This document shows positions 25,869-36,435 of a stretch of 58,723 nt of DNA, piece after piece. This stretch comes from Alteromonas aestuariivivens (GTDB taxonomy: Bacteria; Pseudomonadota; Gammaproteobacteria; Enterobacterales; Alteromonadaceae), in NCBI RefSeq assembly GCF_003367475.1, contig NZ_QRHA01000016.1:1-58723 (forward strand). Reading direction: 5' to 3'. Within the stretch, counting starts at the first letter, position 1; every line of letters begins with the position of its first letter. A program made the translations under genes and the position numbers. The notes under the pieces were generated by a model. That model was given only the letters and a program-made list of their open reading frames with translations, had not been told where the DNA came from and did no database searches.

Positions 25869-26698
25869 AGCATTATTCCATCAAGCATGTCATAGGGACT
25901 GGTGTAGCGGGGTGTAATGCCTAACGCTTGCCAGCTCAGGGTAGCGTCGATGTATTTGCCATCCGGAGGCAGACCCTGATAGTCGTTGAATCTTGGCAGG
26001 GCCAGTCCCAGTCGCTCTGCACTGGTTTGGTAATAGTCTCCACGAGTGGGGTGACTGTTACTGCAAAGATGCAACGTTTGGCCCTTTCCTCCCTGCTGAA
26101 TCAGCGCCGCTAGCGCACTGATCACATCATCCGCGTGCACCAGATTGACTCGCCGTTCGCCCTTGAGCAATGATTTACCACTTAGATATCTGACAGGATG
26201 GCGATTGGTGCCCACCAGCCCGGCGAGTCGAATTATACTGAACTGCTTTTGCGGGTAGGTTTGAAGATGTTGCTCAATGGCTACGTGGGCTTTGGCAGAG
26301 TCAGTTTCGGGATTGAGATCTGACACTTCTGTCACAGCGCCGTTTACGGACTCACCGTAAACTGAAGTGGTGCTTATAAAAGTGAGGTGTTTCGCCCGAT
26401 GCTGCATGAATGCGTCGATGAGGCGGTTCATATAATCTGCAAATTCCGGCCCGAACGGGTGTTTTCTGCCAGGCGGGATGTTCAGCACTACCGTGGACCC
26501 GACGCATTGTCGGGCAAGTTCAGAGGGGGGATCGCCAAGCTCAAAAAGCAGGGGAGAGATACCCATCTCTCTGAGAGCACTGGCTTTCTCGCTGCTGCGT
26601 GTCGTGCCGGTTATCCTGGTTGTGGCAGAAAGATAACTGGCCAGCTGGGTGCCCAGCCAGCCACATCCACAAAGGGTGACGCCATTGAACATAATCAA
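25865..26698 (-). CDS. NAD(P)-binding SDR / epimerase-like protein (YeeZ type)
   Basis: 277 aa. The N-terminal dinucleotide-binding turn is 'LCGCGWLGTQLASYL', followed by 'TGTTRS'. In place of the usual active site is the region 'FISTTSVYGESVNGAVTE', with Ser and Tyr as in extended SDRs (Tyr in 'TSVYG'). This is the YeeZ-like branch of the epimerase family; the substrate is unknown. An ATG two codons into the frame (26,692) is an alternative start. The 3' end overlaps the stop region of the convergent symporter gene by 4 bases. Confidence 0.8.
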   Translation of the reverse strand: MIMFNGVTLCGCGWLGTQLASYLSATTRITGTTRSSEKASALREMGISPLLFELGDPPSELARQCVGSTVVLNIPPGRKHPFGPEFADYMNRLIDAFMQHRAKHLTFISTTSVYGESVNGAVTEVSDLNPETDSAKAHVAIEQHLQTYPQKQFSIIRLAGLVGTNRHPVRYLSGKSLLKGERRVNLVHADDVISALAALIQQGGKGQTLHLCSNSHPTRGDYYQTSAERLGLALPRFNDYQGLPPDGKYIDATLSWQALGITPRYTSPYDMLDGIML

Positions 26699-26752
26699 GC
26701 TGTGTAGTGGGTTGATGTAATAATGCTAACACAGCCCGATCGGCTCTACCCG

Positions 26753-27559
26753 CTACATTTTCAAAGAACTGTCGTTGACGTCGAGTAAGTTGAGTTCACT
26801 TAATCCAGGTATGGATTGCTGCATATGGTTTTCCGCATAGTCAGCCTTGGCCAGTATTTCACACAAAGCATTGGCTTTGAGTTCCAGTGCGTCAGCTGAA
26901 GACTCGAAACGATGTTCAATATCCTCACCAAAATTTTCCATTCGAGCCTCAAAGGCTTCCATGTCGCCGCCGCCCCACAGCATTTGAGTACCAACGGCGA
27001 TCATGATTTTTCCCATCGACTGGGTTACCAGTGACTCCACGCGCTGCTCAAATTCGGACTCCCACGCATTATCGAACCAGCTTTGTTCGTCAAACGTGCC
27101 GGAGTCGACGCGAATATTGCCATTCTGGTCATAAAATTTGCTGTGCATTTCGTCTGAGAGGCTGTCGAACAGTTCACGAAACTCCCCGGTAAACTCATCG
27201 TCTTCACCCAGTAATTCGCCTAACACTTCACCTACTGCGGCGCTGGCAATTTCAAGGCCGTCATGAGCTATCTCCAGCGTCATGGGAATGGCAGTATCAA
27301 TGCTGTCGTAGTAGTCGCTAACCCAACGTTGCTGGTCTTTATCCAGATTGACAGTTTCACCATTTACTGTCAGCTGGTGCTGGTTGTTGATGCTCATGGA
27401 GCTGCCGTCGTCCATATTGACGCTCAGTACGCCCTGGTAATATTCAAGGTCGCCCTGTAAATCGACATTACAGTCATTGCTGCTTCCGTCGTGAGCGGCA
27501 ACCGTACCGGTAACGGCAAGACTGGTTGAAATAACGAAAAACAAAGTGGATTTTTTCAT
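26753..27559 (-). CDS. YggN-like periplasmic protein (DUF2884)
   Basis: 268 aa with a clear signal peptide ('STLFFVISTSLAVTGTVAAHD', cleavage after AAA/VAA). It has the DUF2884 pattern: an early Cys ('SNDCNVDLQGDLEY'), beta-rich 'QLTVNGETVNLDKDQQRWVSDYYDSID', a Gly-rich helical turn, and a second Cys in 'ALCEILA' near the end. Function unknown; E. coli YggN is the named relative. Transcribed alone. The 375 bases upstream are shared with the divergent small membrane protein. Confidence 0.75.
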   Translation of the reverse strand: MKKSTLFFVISTSLAVTGTVAAHDGSSNDCNVDLQGDLEYYQGVLSVNMDDGSSMSINNQHQLTVNGETVNLDKDQQRWVSDYYDSIDTAIPMTLEIAHDGLEIASAAVGEVLGELLGEDDEFTGEFRELFDSLSDEMHSKFYDQNGNIRVDSGTFDEQSWFDNAWESEFEQRVESLVTQSMGKIMIAVGTQMLWGGGDMEAFEARMENFGEDIEHRFESSADALELKANALCEILAKADYAENHMQQSIPGLSELNLLDVNDSSLKM

Positions 27560-27934
27560 GGTAGTCCTCTTAAGTGCAGAACAGCTTTGTTATGCATATC
27601 CTTACGATGTTGTGAAGCTTACGCAAAGCCTGCGCCAAACTTAAAAGCAATTAAGAAACAATGGCTTATGGTTATTTAGAGAGGCGGATCGCATATATTC
27701 ATCCCAGTATTTGGTATAATAAGGCACTATTTGGTTAAATTGACCAAGATCAATCGGTACGAATAAATCGCACTCAGGCATACCTTTCGACGTTCGTTTG
27801 GTGCATAATACCGACGCTTCAAACTACTCATTTCATTAGTTATTCAATTTGAATTTCAGTACGCTTTGCGTATTGAAGTCCATGGTGTTGCACACCCCCA
27901 GAATAACTAATGAAATCAGTATAGGGGTTTAATT
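27560..27934. promoter_or_regulatory. Long leader region with a 16-bp perfect inverted repeat
   Basis: No gene seen in this divergent intergenic stretch. Arms ATTTCATTAGTTATTC (27,830-27,845) and GAATAACTAATGAAAT (27,901-27,916) are perfectly complementary, with a 55-base loop that itself holds TACGC/GCGTA (27,860-27,872). The right arm ends 19 bases before the ATG of the small membrane protein and just before its AGGGG ribosome site. A possible promoter, TTGACC (27,740-27,745) with ATAAAT 17 bases on, lies upstream. The transcript would therefore begin with a large stem-loop next to the ribosome site. Confidence 0.6.
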
Positions 27935-28126
27935 ATGAACGATTGGTTGAATGCAGTAGGCTTTGGCATCGGCTTGGTTGCTTTTGCTTTGGGCCTGTCC
28001 AGCATTATTATGGGCTTTATGTCTGGTAAAAAGGGTGGCGAAGGCATGCAGGAAAAAATCGAGTACGGTTTTTTTGGTGTGTCTGGTTTGATTGTTTGTG
28101 TGCTGATGGGTTACGCACTCGCCTGA
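27935..28126 (+). CDS. Small two-helix membrane protein (63 aa), unknown
   Basis: Two hydrophobic helices ('AVGFGIGLVAFALGLSSIIMGFM' and 'YGFFGVSGLIVCVLMGYALA') are joined by a basic, Gly-rich loop ('SGKKGGEGMQEKIE'). AGGGG lies before the ATG. It is flanked by an elaborate leader hairpin and a strong terminator, so it is a one-gene unit with its own control, which argues for a real gene. I do not recognise a family. Confidence 0.75.
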   Translation: MNDWLNAVGFGIGLVAFALGLSSIIMGFMSGKKGGEGMQEKIEYGFFGVSGLIVCVLMGYALA

Positions 28127-28150
28127 TATTATCCAAAATCTGAATTAGTA

Positions 28151-28185
28151 CAAAAGCCACTCAAATGAGTGGCTTTTGTGTTTTT
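28151..28185 (+). terminator. Rho-independent terminator of the small membrane protein
   Basis: A 13-bp stem (CAAAAGCCACTCA with TGAGTGGCTTTTG, 28,151-28,177) with a 1-2 base loop is followed by GTGTTTTT. It is strong in the + direction. Confidence 0.85.
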
Positions 28186-28334
28186 GCAGCCCTGAGCCCA
28201 GACGAGCACTGTTATTTTGCATTTATGGGTTTTATAGTGACATTAATCCATCAGGCAAATTCCCTTGTAGTTATTCATTATGTAACTTACCGCCCCGGTG
28301 CCTGGAGCACCTTTGCGCCCCAAAAGGAGTTGCG

Positions 28335-30716
28335 ATGCAAAATTTCTATCGTTTCCGTCTTGCCCTTCTGCTTGCATTCTGTGCCGGTTGCTCGACTCTG
28401 GCTACCATGAATATGGATGAGCGCTACGGCAAGGCAGATTCAACCAATCGTGATGCCGCAGCGAAATTGCCTGAACTGTCAGCAGAGTTGCCACAAGGTT
28501 TTTACCACGAGTCGGTGAAGCCAGTCATCGATAGCCGCTGTGTTGTTTGTCACGCCTGCTACGATGCCCCCTGCCAACTGAAAATGTCCTCAGCTGCAGC
28601 AATTGACCGTGGAGCCAGCAAAGAAATGGTGTATCAGGGCGCGCGTTTGGTAGCCGCCGATCCGCAACGGATGTTTGACGATGCTCAAACAACCCGGCAA
28701 TGGCGGGAGCGTGATTTCTTTCCTGTTCTGAACGAACGCCAGCAGACACCTGAAGCCAATACCCAGGCTTCAGTGCTGGCACGCATGCTTATGCTCAAAC
28801 AGCAGCATCCGCTGCCTGAGCAGAAAGTTCTGGATGATCGTTTTGATTTCAGTCTGGACAGGGAACAGCAGTGTCCCACCATAGAAGAATTTGATGATTA
28901 CGCAAAGGAGCAGCCATTTGGGGGGATGCCGTTCGGTTTGCCGGAACTTGAAATCGAAGAGTATCAGGTGCTGATGAGGTGGATCCAGGCAGGCGCTCCC
29001 ATTCCCGAGCCTGTCGAGTTGACGCAAGAGGAGCAAAAGGCGGCAGCGGAACTGGAGGCCTTTCTTAACCAGTCGTCCTTGAAAGCACAACTGATGGCAC
29101 GTTATATCTACGAACACCTGTTTACTTCGCATTTATATTTTGATCAGACTGCACAAGCTCAGCCTGTTCAGTATTATTCAATGGTGCGGTCATCCACGCC
29201 ACCAGGCCAGCCAATCCAGGTTATTGCCACCCGAAGACCGTTTGATGACCCACAAATTGCAAGAGTTTACTATCGGTTGCGCCCTGTTATATCCACCATC
29301 GTCAACAAAACCCATCAACCTTATGCGATAAATTCTTCGCTGGTGGCTAAATGGGAGAAATGGTTTCTTGCGCCCGATTATTCAGTCAGTGAACTGCCTG
29401 GCTATGAGCCTGAAGTAGCGGCAAACCCACTGTTGGCGTTTATTCAGCTGCCGGTGAACGCGCGTTACCGCTTTATGCTGGAGCGTGCAGAGAATACCAT
29501 TGAAGGTTTCATAAAGGGGCCAGTCTGTCGTGGTCAGGTGGCGCTGAATGTGATCAACGACCGGTTCTGGGTGTATTTCCTGGATCCAAAGGTTTCCAGT
29601 TCTGAAAAACTTAACCAGTTTTATGCCTCCCAGATAGATAATCTCCACTTGCCAGCCGAGCAGGAAAGTACCGCCTTTGCGGTTAACTGGCTGAAGTACG
29701 CCAAACTGCAGGGGGATTACATGCGAGCGAGAACCGATTTTCTGAACGGGGTTTTCTCTGAGGGTAAACATTTGACCCTGGACGCAATCTGGGATGGAGA
29801 CGGCAGCAATCAGAACGCGAGCCTTACGGTATTCCGCCATTTTGACAATGCTACTGTGGTGAAAGGGCTGGTAGGGGCACCACCAAAAACGGCCTGGGTG
29901 ATAGACTATTCGCTCCTTGAACGCATACACTACTTATTGGTGGCAGGGTTTGACGTTTATGGCAACTATGGGCACCAGCTACTGACCCGTCTGTACATGG
30001 ATTTTTTACGGATGGAGGGTGAGTCTAATTTTCTGTCATTTTTGCCGCCCGAAACCCGCCGGGCAGAGTTAAAGGACTGGTACCAGCATGCCGACTCGGA
30101 TTTAACCGATTTTATTGAGGGCGACATCAACCCTTTTCAGCAGGATGCTGGTATTACCTACACAACTCAATCGCCAAAGCTTGAACTCTTTGGAATGCTG
30201 GGGGAGTACCTCAATGCGGTACAGACACAGGAATACCGGATCAATCAAAGTCAGTTGAGTGATGAAAGCCTGGCTTTACTGGAAAAGTTAGCGCAAATTC
30301 GGGGTCAGCAGGCTACATTGTTTCCGGAGTTAACTATGCTGATGGTGATGCCGCGTTCCGGCGAACCTCAGTTGTTTACCTTGATTCGAAACAGTGCCCA
30401 CTTCAACATTAGCAGTTTGTTCAACGAAGATGAAAATCGCGACCCTGCCAGTGACGATCTTACCCTGGTCAGGGGGTTACTGGGCAGCTACCCCAATGCT
30501 TTCTGGCTAGTTCCTGAACAGCAGTTAAGCAGGCTGGTAGAGCGCGCCGGGAAACTTAAAACGGAATCCGATTATCACGCTTTTCTTGATGATTTTGGCG
30601 TGCGGCGCACGGCCGAAGATTTTTGGCAATTCAGCGATACCTTAAACAGGCAGTTTGCGCATGACAGCCCACTGGAGGCAGGCTGGCTGGATTACAACCG
30701 GCTGGAGAACCGCTGA
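28335..30716 (+). CDS. cti: Fatty acid cis/trans isomerase (Cti), periplasmic c-type heme protein
   Basis: 793 aa from the ATG at 28,335, with AGGAG upstream. A lipoprotein-like or Sec signal ('LALLLAFCAGCSTL') is followed by the heme-c site 'CVVCH' (residues 69-73) in 'CVVCHACYDAPCQL', the signature of Cti. The enzyme isomerises cis to trans double bonds in membrane phospholipid acyl chains, rigidifying the membrane under solvent, heat or osmotic stress. Length is slightly over the 766 aa of the Pseudomonas enzyme. It stands alone, convergent with the MscS-type channel gene. It fits the other lipid genes here (desaturase/fabR, two acyltransferases). Confidence 0.92.
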   Translation: MQNFYRFRLALLLAFCAGCSTLATMNMDERYGKADSTNRDAAAKLPELSAELPQGFYHESVKPVIDSRCVVCHACYDAPCQLKMSSAAAIDRGASKEMVYQGARLVAADPQRMFDDAQTTRQWRERDFFPVLNERQQTPEANTQASVLARMLMLKQQHPLPEQKVLDDRFDFSLDREQQCPTIEEFDDYAKEQPFGGMPFGLPELEIEEYQVLMRWIQAGAPIPEPVELTQEEQKAAAELEAFLNQSSLKAQLMARYIYEHLFTSHLYFDQTAQAQPVQYYSMVRSSTPPGQPIQVIATRRPFDDPQIARVYYRLRPVISTIVNKTHQPYAINSSLVAKWEKWFLAPDYSVSELPGYEPEVAANPLLAFIQLPVNARYRFMLERAENTIEGFIKGPVCRGQVALNVINDRFWVYFLDPKVSSSEKLNQFYASQIDNLHLPAEQESTAFAVNWLKYAKLQGDYMRARTDFLNGVFSEGKHLTLDAIWDGDGSNQNASLTVFRHFDNATVVKGLVGAPPKTAWVIDYSLLERIHYLLVAGFDVYGNYGHQLLTRLYMDFLRMEGESNFLSFLPPETRRAELKDWYQHADSDLTDFIEGDINPFQQDAGITYTTQSPKLELFGMLGEYLNAVQTQEYRINQSQLSDESLALLEKLAQIRGQQATLFPELTMLMVMPRSGEPQLFTLIRNSAHFNISSLFNEDENRDPASDDLTLVRGLLGSYPNAFWLVPEQQLSRLVERAGKLKTESDYHAFLDDFGVRRTAEDFWQFSDTLNRQFAHDSPLEAGWLDYNRLENR

Positions 30717-30722
30717 GACTGG

Positions 30723-31991
30723 TTATTGCTGGCTAATTGGCATCACTGCTGCCTGATGGGTGTCCCGCTGAAAGGCTCTGAGATCAAATTGCGGAAGCAT
30801 GGCCAGCACGTGGTCGAAAATGTCAGCCTGAATTTTTTCATAGCGAACCCAGTCCTTGTCGGCACTGAAACAGTAAATTTCCAGTGGCAGGCCAAGTTCT
30901 GACGGGGGCAGTTGCCGAACCATCAGTGTGAGTGACTGATTTACTTGAGGATGTTTTCTCAGATAGGCTTCCAGGTAAGCCCGGAAGGTGCCAATGTTGG
31001 TCAGGCGGCGCGCGTTTAGCAGATCGCTTTCATCAATGGAGCTGTCTTTGTGGTAAGTCCGCAATTCTTCAATTTTTTGTTCGATGTATTCGGAAATAAA
31101 ACGAATTTTTCCGAATCGTTCGAGCATGTCTCCACTGCATAACCGAATGGAATGAACGTCGATAAAAATCGCCCGTTTTATTCTTCGCCCCCCTGATTGT
31201 TGCATTCCCCGCCAGTTTTTTACCGCTTCGTTGGTGAGCGAATAGGTTGGCAGCGTTGAGATGGTTTTGTCCCAGTTTTGAACTTTGACGTTGGTCAGGC
31301 CGATTTCCTGGATCTCTCCGTCCACTTCAAATTTATTGATTTGGATCCAGTCACCGGTGTTAAACATGCGGTTGGCAGTAATTTGTATCCCGGCAACAAA
31401 CCCCAGAATAGTATCCCGAAATATCAGCAGCAATACGGCCGCCAGCGCAGTGAGGCCTGAAACGATGATCAGCGGGCTCTTGTCTATCACCAGTGATACG
31501 CTCAGCAGCAGCACCACGATAGCAACAAACAGCTTGGCGACCTGAATGAAACCGGTAATGCTGGCTTTCTGTGCGAGGCGGGATTCGTTGTATTTGTCTT
31601 CAACGGTATTCAGCAGAGCGTAAATTGCAGCCATGGTGGCCAGCAGCATGTACAACATTGATGTTTTGTTCAGAAAGCCGTTTAACAGACTCTCCGGTTG
31701 CAGAAGAACCGAGGTCAAAAGAAAGATGGTAAGTGCCGGGATCAGGTGCAGCAGGCGGCGGAACAGACCATGAGAATACATGGTGTCGTCCAGGCTGTTT
31801 TTGCTTCGTTTCACCCAGGCCGATATCTGTATAATAAGCAGCCAACGGCATACGAAGTACAAAGTCGCCGCAAACAATAAAATAGTGCAAAGCGCAATCA
31901 GATGGTAAAGCACGGAGTCGGAGGTGAGGTTGGGCAGCACCTGCTTCAACAGCTGCAAAAATCGATCTCTGAGTGGCAGCGCCAGTTCCAT
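30723..31991 (-). CDS. MscS-family mechanosensitive channel (YbdG-like)
   Basis: 422 aa, about the length of E. coli YbdG. Roughly five transmembrane helices occupy the first 200 residues. The pore-lining helix and beta domain follow: 'LTALAAVLLLIFRDTILGFVAGIQI' then 'NRMFNTGDWIQI', the MscS signature. The C-terminal part has the YbdG-type segments 'QNWDKTISTLPTYSL' and 'GRRIKRAIFIDVHSIR'. It releases solutes when membrane tension rises. It ends beside cti and is preceded by two acyltransferase genes in the same direction (1-base spacing), so all three may be one operon. Confidence 0.88.
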   Translation of the reverse strand: MELALPLRDRFLQLLKQVLPNLTSDSVLYHLIALCTILLFAATLYFVCRWLLIIQISAWVKRSKNSLDDTMYSHGLFRRLLHLIPALTIFLLTSVLLQPESLLNGFLNKTSMLYMLLATMAAIYALLNTVEDKYNESRLAQKASITGFIQVAKLFVAIVVLLLSVSLVIDKSPLIIVSGLTALAAVLLLIFRDTILGFVAGIQITANRMFNTGDWIQINKFEVDGEIQEIGLTNVKVQNWDKTISTLPTYSLTNEAVKNWRGMQQSGGRRIKRAIFIDVHSIRLCSGDMLERFGKIRFISEYIEQKIEELRTYHKDSSIDESDLLNARRLTNIGTFRAYLEAYLRKHPQVNQSLTLMVRQLPPSELGLPLEIYCFSADKDWVRYEKIQADIFDHVLAMLPQFDLRAFQRDTHQAAVMPISQQ

Positions 31992-31992
31992 A

Positions 31993-32883
31993 TTATTGCT
32001 CCAGTAGTTTACCTATGCGCTGATCTTTCTCTTCCCACAAGCCGTTCAGCCAGTTTTGAAAACTGCCTCGGTATTCCTCATCGCTGAAATAGTCGCCCAT
32101 CGCCTGTTCAGGTACATCAATCACGTTTACATCGACGATGATTTCACGCATTTGGCCGGACAGCATAGCCATCATCGGGTGCTTGCTGTTTTGGGGATAC
32201 AGCAGGGAAATATCCAGAATATTGGTGAACAGGTTGCCCATTGTGGCAAGCGTAAAAGCTACGCCACCTGCCTTTGGGGGCAACAAATACTGAAACGGGC
32301 TACTCTTAGCCTGGTGCTTTTTGGGGGTAAAGCGCGTGCCTTCCACAAAATTGATTACCGTTGTCGGGGTAGTTTTGAATTTTTGGCAATACCGTTTGGT
32401 GGTTTCGATGTCCTTGCCTTTCTTGTGAGGGTGTTTTTGCAAATACGCTTTGGAGTAACGGCGCATAAACGGCATGTCCAGTGCCCAGGCTCCCAGACCC
32501 ACAAACGGTAGCCAGATAAGTTCCTGTTTGAGGAAAAACTTCGGTGCAGGAATGCGGCCACCGGCAAATTCAATCAGCAGTATGATATCCAGGTAGCTCA
32601 GATGGTTGGCAACAATCAGGTACCAGTTTTGCCGGGACAAGTCTCCATGTATTCGATACTCCAGTTTGATGGGGTTGAACAGGCGAATAAGCCCGACACT
32701 GAGCTTTCCGAAACAGAACATGAATCCGTGCATAAGTTCCGCCAGCCAGCGGCGTGCGTTGTTCAGGGGCAGAGCCAGCTTAATCAGGCCGCACAATATA
32801 ACCAGGCTTCCCCACAGAGCCAGATTGCTTATCTGAAGACTGGTGTGAATGACAAAAATAAAGGGTGCTAACAGATACTTCAT
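31993..32883 (-). CDS. Lysophospholipid-type acyltransferase (YihG-like), copy 2
   Basis: 296 aa. The acyltransferase motif is 'NHLSYLD' (NHxxxxD), with 'EGTRFTPKKH' as the third motif. It starts with a hydrophobic helix that anchors it in the inner membrane. YihG/LPLAT proteins put an acyl chain on the sn-2 position of lysophosphatidate or remodel lipids. It is a clear paralogue of the gene immediately upstream (shared 'PFMRRYSKA', 'FVEGTRFT', 'PKAGG'), whose end it overlaps by 4 bases. Confidence 0.85.
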   Translation of the reverse strand: MKYLLAPFIFVIHTSLQISNLALWGSLVILCGLIKLALPLNNARRWLAELMHGFMFCFGKLSVGLIRLFNPIKLEYRIHGDLSRQNWYLIVANHLSYLDIILLIEFAGGRIPAPKFFLKQELIWLPFVGLGAWALDMPFMRRYSKAYLQKHPHKKGKDIETTKRYCQKFKTTPTTVINFVEGTRFTPKKHQAKSSPFQYLLPPKAGGVAFTLATMGNLFTNILDISLLYPQNSKHPMMAMLSGQMREIIVDVNVIDVPEQAMGDYFSDEEYRGSFQNWLNGLWEEKDQRIGKLLEQ

Positions 32884-33794
32884 AGTGGCACTTGAGATGA
32901 GTTGATGGATTTCAGTAGTTGGTCTTTTTGCGTCCAGCGCTGGTTTAACCAGGTCTGAAATTGCCGGCGCTGCTCAGGACTATCAAAATAGCTCTCGGAG
33001 AACCAACCGTCCTGAATCAACTCCCGTATCGGAGTCACGGCTACGTTTACCCGAATACTCTTTACTTTACCACTGACAAAATCCCAGAACGTTGGAATGC
33101 CGGAAGGATAATCAATGGTAACATCAATCAGTTTGTGTAACTGGTCGCCCATAGCACTGAGCACAAACGCAATACCCCCTGCACGCGGCATCAGCAGGTG
33201 ACTGAACGGTGACTGCTGTTGCCGGTGTTTGACCTGGGTGAAACGGGTCCCTTCAACAAAATTCATGATGCTGACCGGCTTGAATTTGAATTTTTCGCAG
33301 GCCTGCCGGGTTGTTTCCAGATCTTTTCCCTTCAGGTGTGGATTTTTGGCCAAAAAAGCCTTGGAATAACGGCGCATAAAGGGAAAATCCAGTGCCCACC
33401 ACGCCAGACCAAGAAAGGGCACCCAAATTAATTCTTTTTTGAGGAAAAACTTCAGAAATGGAATGCGCCGATTAAAAACCCGCTGTAACACCAGTATGTC
33501 AACCCACGACTGGTGGTTGGCAATGACCAGATACCAGTCATCCCGGGTCAGTCCCTCCAGCCCATGAATTTGCCAGCGAGTGTTACCAGTGACCTTCTGA
33601 TTGATATTGTTGATGCTGATCCAGGCTGTGGCACAACTGTCCAGAAGGTAAGAAATAAATCGTTGCCATACTGGCAGTGGGATCAGTTTGAACAGCGAAA
33701 GAACTAAAATGGGAACGCACCAGAACAGGGTGTTCAAAAAATAAAAAAATACGGAGACACAGCCCACAGAAAGGTGGACGAATGATTTGAACAT
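32880..33794 (-). CDS. Lysophospholipid-type acyltransferase (YihG-like), copy 1
   Basis: 304 aa with the motif 'NHQSWVD' (catalytic His and Asp), the substrate motif 'EGTRFTQVKH' and an N-terminal membrane helix. It has the same architecture as the following paralogue; the two arose by tandem duplication and have since diverged widely. First gene of a probable operon with copy 2 and the MscS-type channel. Divergent from the formaldehyde genes. Confidence 0.85.
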   Translation of the reverse strand: MFKSFVHLSVGCVSVFFYFLNTLFWCVPILVLSLFKLIPLPVWQRFISYLLDSCATAWISINNINQKVTGNTRWQIHGLEGLTRDDWYLVIANHQSWVDILVLQRVFNRRIPFLKFFLKKELIWVPFLGLAWWALDFPFMRRYSKAFLAKNPHLKGKDLETTRQACEKFKFKPVSIMNFVEGTRFTQVKHRQQQSPFSHLLMPRAGGIAFVLSAMGDQLHKLIDVTIDYPSGIPTFWDFVSGKVKSIRVNVAVTPIRELIQDGWFSESYFDSPEQRRQFQTWLNQRWTQKDQLLKSINSSQVPL

Positions 33795-33876
33795 GTCAGG
33801 TAACCTCTATAATTTGAACGCTAGTTTAAACGAAGTTGAACTAAAATCCGATACATCGGTTATTGATTGTAGGTGA

Positions 33877-35022
<1,146 letters not shown>

Positions 35023-35033
35023 CGGGAGAATTC

Positions 35034-35876
35034 ATGGAACTTATCAGTGAAAACCGGGCCTTTGGCGGGCGCCACTGTCGTTATCGTCATACCTCAAAAG
35101 TCAACCAGTGTGACATGACCTTTGCCATTTATCTGCCGCCATTTGCCAGTCAGCAGACACCCGTACCGGTGTTGTACTGGCTGTCCGGGTTGACCTGCAC
35201 CGATGAAAATTTTATGCAGAAAGCCGGTGCGATGAAGTTGGCGGCCCGCCTGGGACTGGCGATAGTGGCTCCGGATACCAGCCCAAGAGGCGATGATGTG
35301 GCGGACGATCCAGCGGGCGCCTACGATTTGGGGCTTGGTGCGGGGTTCTATGTTGATGCTACCCAATCTCCGTGGCAACAGCATTATCAGATGTACTCCT
35401 ATGTGACTGAAGAATTGCCAGAATTGGTTGAAAGTGCTTTTCCGGTTACCCGGGAGCGGGCCATCAGCGGGCACTCAATGGGCGGGCATGGTGCGCTGGT
35501 TGTTGCATTGCGGCAACCACAGAGGTATGTGTCGGTCTCGGCATTCAGCCCTATTGCCAATCCGACAAAGTGCCCGTGGGGAAATAAAGCATTTTCGGCT
35601 TACCTGGGTGGCGCTCCCGAGCAGTGGTCGGATTACGATGCCAGTATGCTGTTGGCTAAACAGCGGTACAGCCTTCCCATTCTGGTGGAGCAGGGCGGCA
35701 ATGACCAGTTCCTGACGGAACAGCTAAAGCCTGAAACATTGCTCTGTTCAGCCCGTACTTCCAGTACTCAGCTGACGCTTAATATGCATGAGGGATATGA
35801 TCACAGTTACTTTTTTATCGCCAGCTTTATTGATGAGCATCTGGAGTTTCATGCCAGTCATCTTGGGTTGCTGTAG
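35034..35876 (+). CDS. frmB: S-formylglutathione hydrolase
   Basis: 280 aa, esterase D family. The nucleophile elbow is 'SGHSMGGHGAL' (GxSxG); 'LSGLTCTDENFMQKAG' forms the oxyanion region, and the catalytic His is in 'GYDHSYFFI'. It splits S-formylglutathione into formate and glutathione, completing formaldehyde detoxification started by the upstream dehydrogenase. Also named fghA. GGGAG lies before the ATG. Confidence 0.95.
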   Translation: MELISENRAFGGRHCRYRHTSKVNQCDMTFAIYLPPFASQQTPVPVLYWLSGLTCTDENFMQKAGAMKLAARLGLAIVAPDTSPRGDDVADDPAGAYDLGLGAGFYVDATQSPWQQHYQMYSYVTEELPELVESAFPVTRERAISGHSMGGHGALVVALRQPQRYVSVSAFSPIANPTKCPWGNKAFSAYLGGAPEQWSDYDASMLLAKQRYSLPILVEQGGNDQFLTEQLKPETLLCSARTSSTQLTLNMHEGYDHSYFFIASFIDEHLEFHASHLGLL

Positions 35877-36141
35877 ATACCGCCAGCCATCGGGAATTAT
35901 TCGGAAATCAGGCCGGTAATGCTGGGCGGGATAAAAATTATGCGCTAGGATGAAAAGAGTACTGACATGGATAGACAGTACCTGTTTTAACACCTGCACT
36001 GCCATTTGCTCCCTGCATTAACTGCAATTGTGCTATCCATCACTTTCGTGTCGTTGTTGGCAACAGGCATCAACCAATGTCTTTTGTATTGCTTTTTGTG
36101 ATTCGTGTCTCAAACCGTTGTACCTTAGGAAGGAATACAGC

Positions 36142-36411
36142 ATGAGCAAATCGCAAGGTAGGCTCTTTTCTTTGTCCTCTAAAGGGCAGGCGTTGTTCCA
36201 AAAACGTCATTTTGAAATTGGCCACAGAAGTAACGGTATTGCTTCAAATCGGCCTGCCAGCCGCTGGTGTGTGCAGTGGGCAATTTCCCTGAAAATTGGT
36301 GTGGAAGACATACCGCAGGAAAAAATCATTCAGGCCGCGGCCTCTGTAAAAAATCCGGTTAGTCAGGTATACGAAGCAAACACCTTCAAACGCATCGATT
36401 TATTTGTGTAA
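36142..36411 (+). CDS. Unknown small protein (89 aa)
   Basis: A basic small protein with no motif I recognise. The ATG at 36,142 has AGGAAGGA just before it, the best ribosome site nearby, which is why I reject the longer frame from 36,028. Notable text: 'KRHFEIGHRSNGIASNRPASRW' and the ending 'EANTFKRIDLFV'. No membrane segment or signal peptide. Convergent with the FemAB-like gene. Confidence 0.6.
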   Translation: MSKSQGRLFSLSSKGQALFQKRHFEIGHRSNGIASNRPASRWCVQWAISLKIGVEDIPQEKIIQAAASVKNPVSQVYEANTFKRIDLFV

Positions 36412-36435
36412 GGTATCTGGCTGTAAGCTGTCGAA

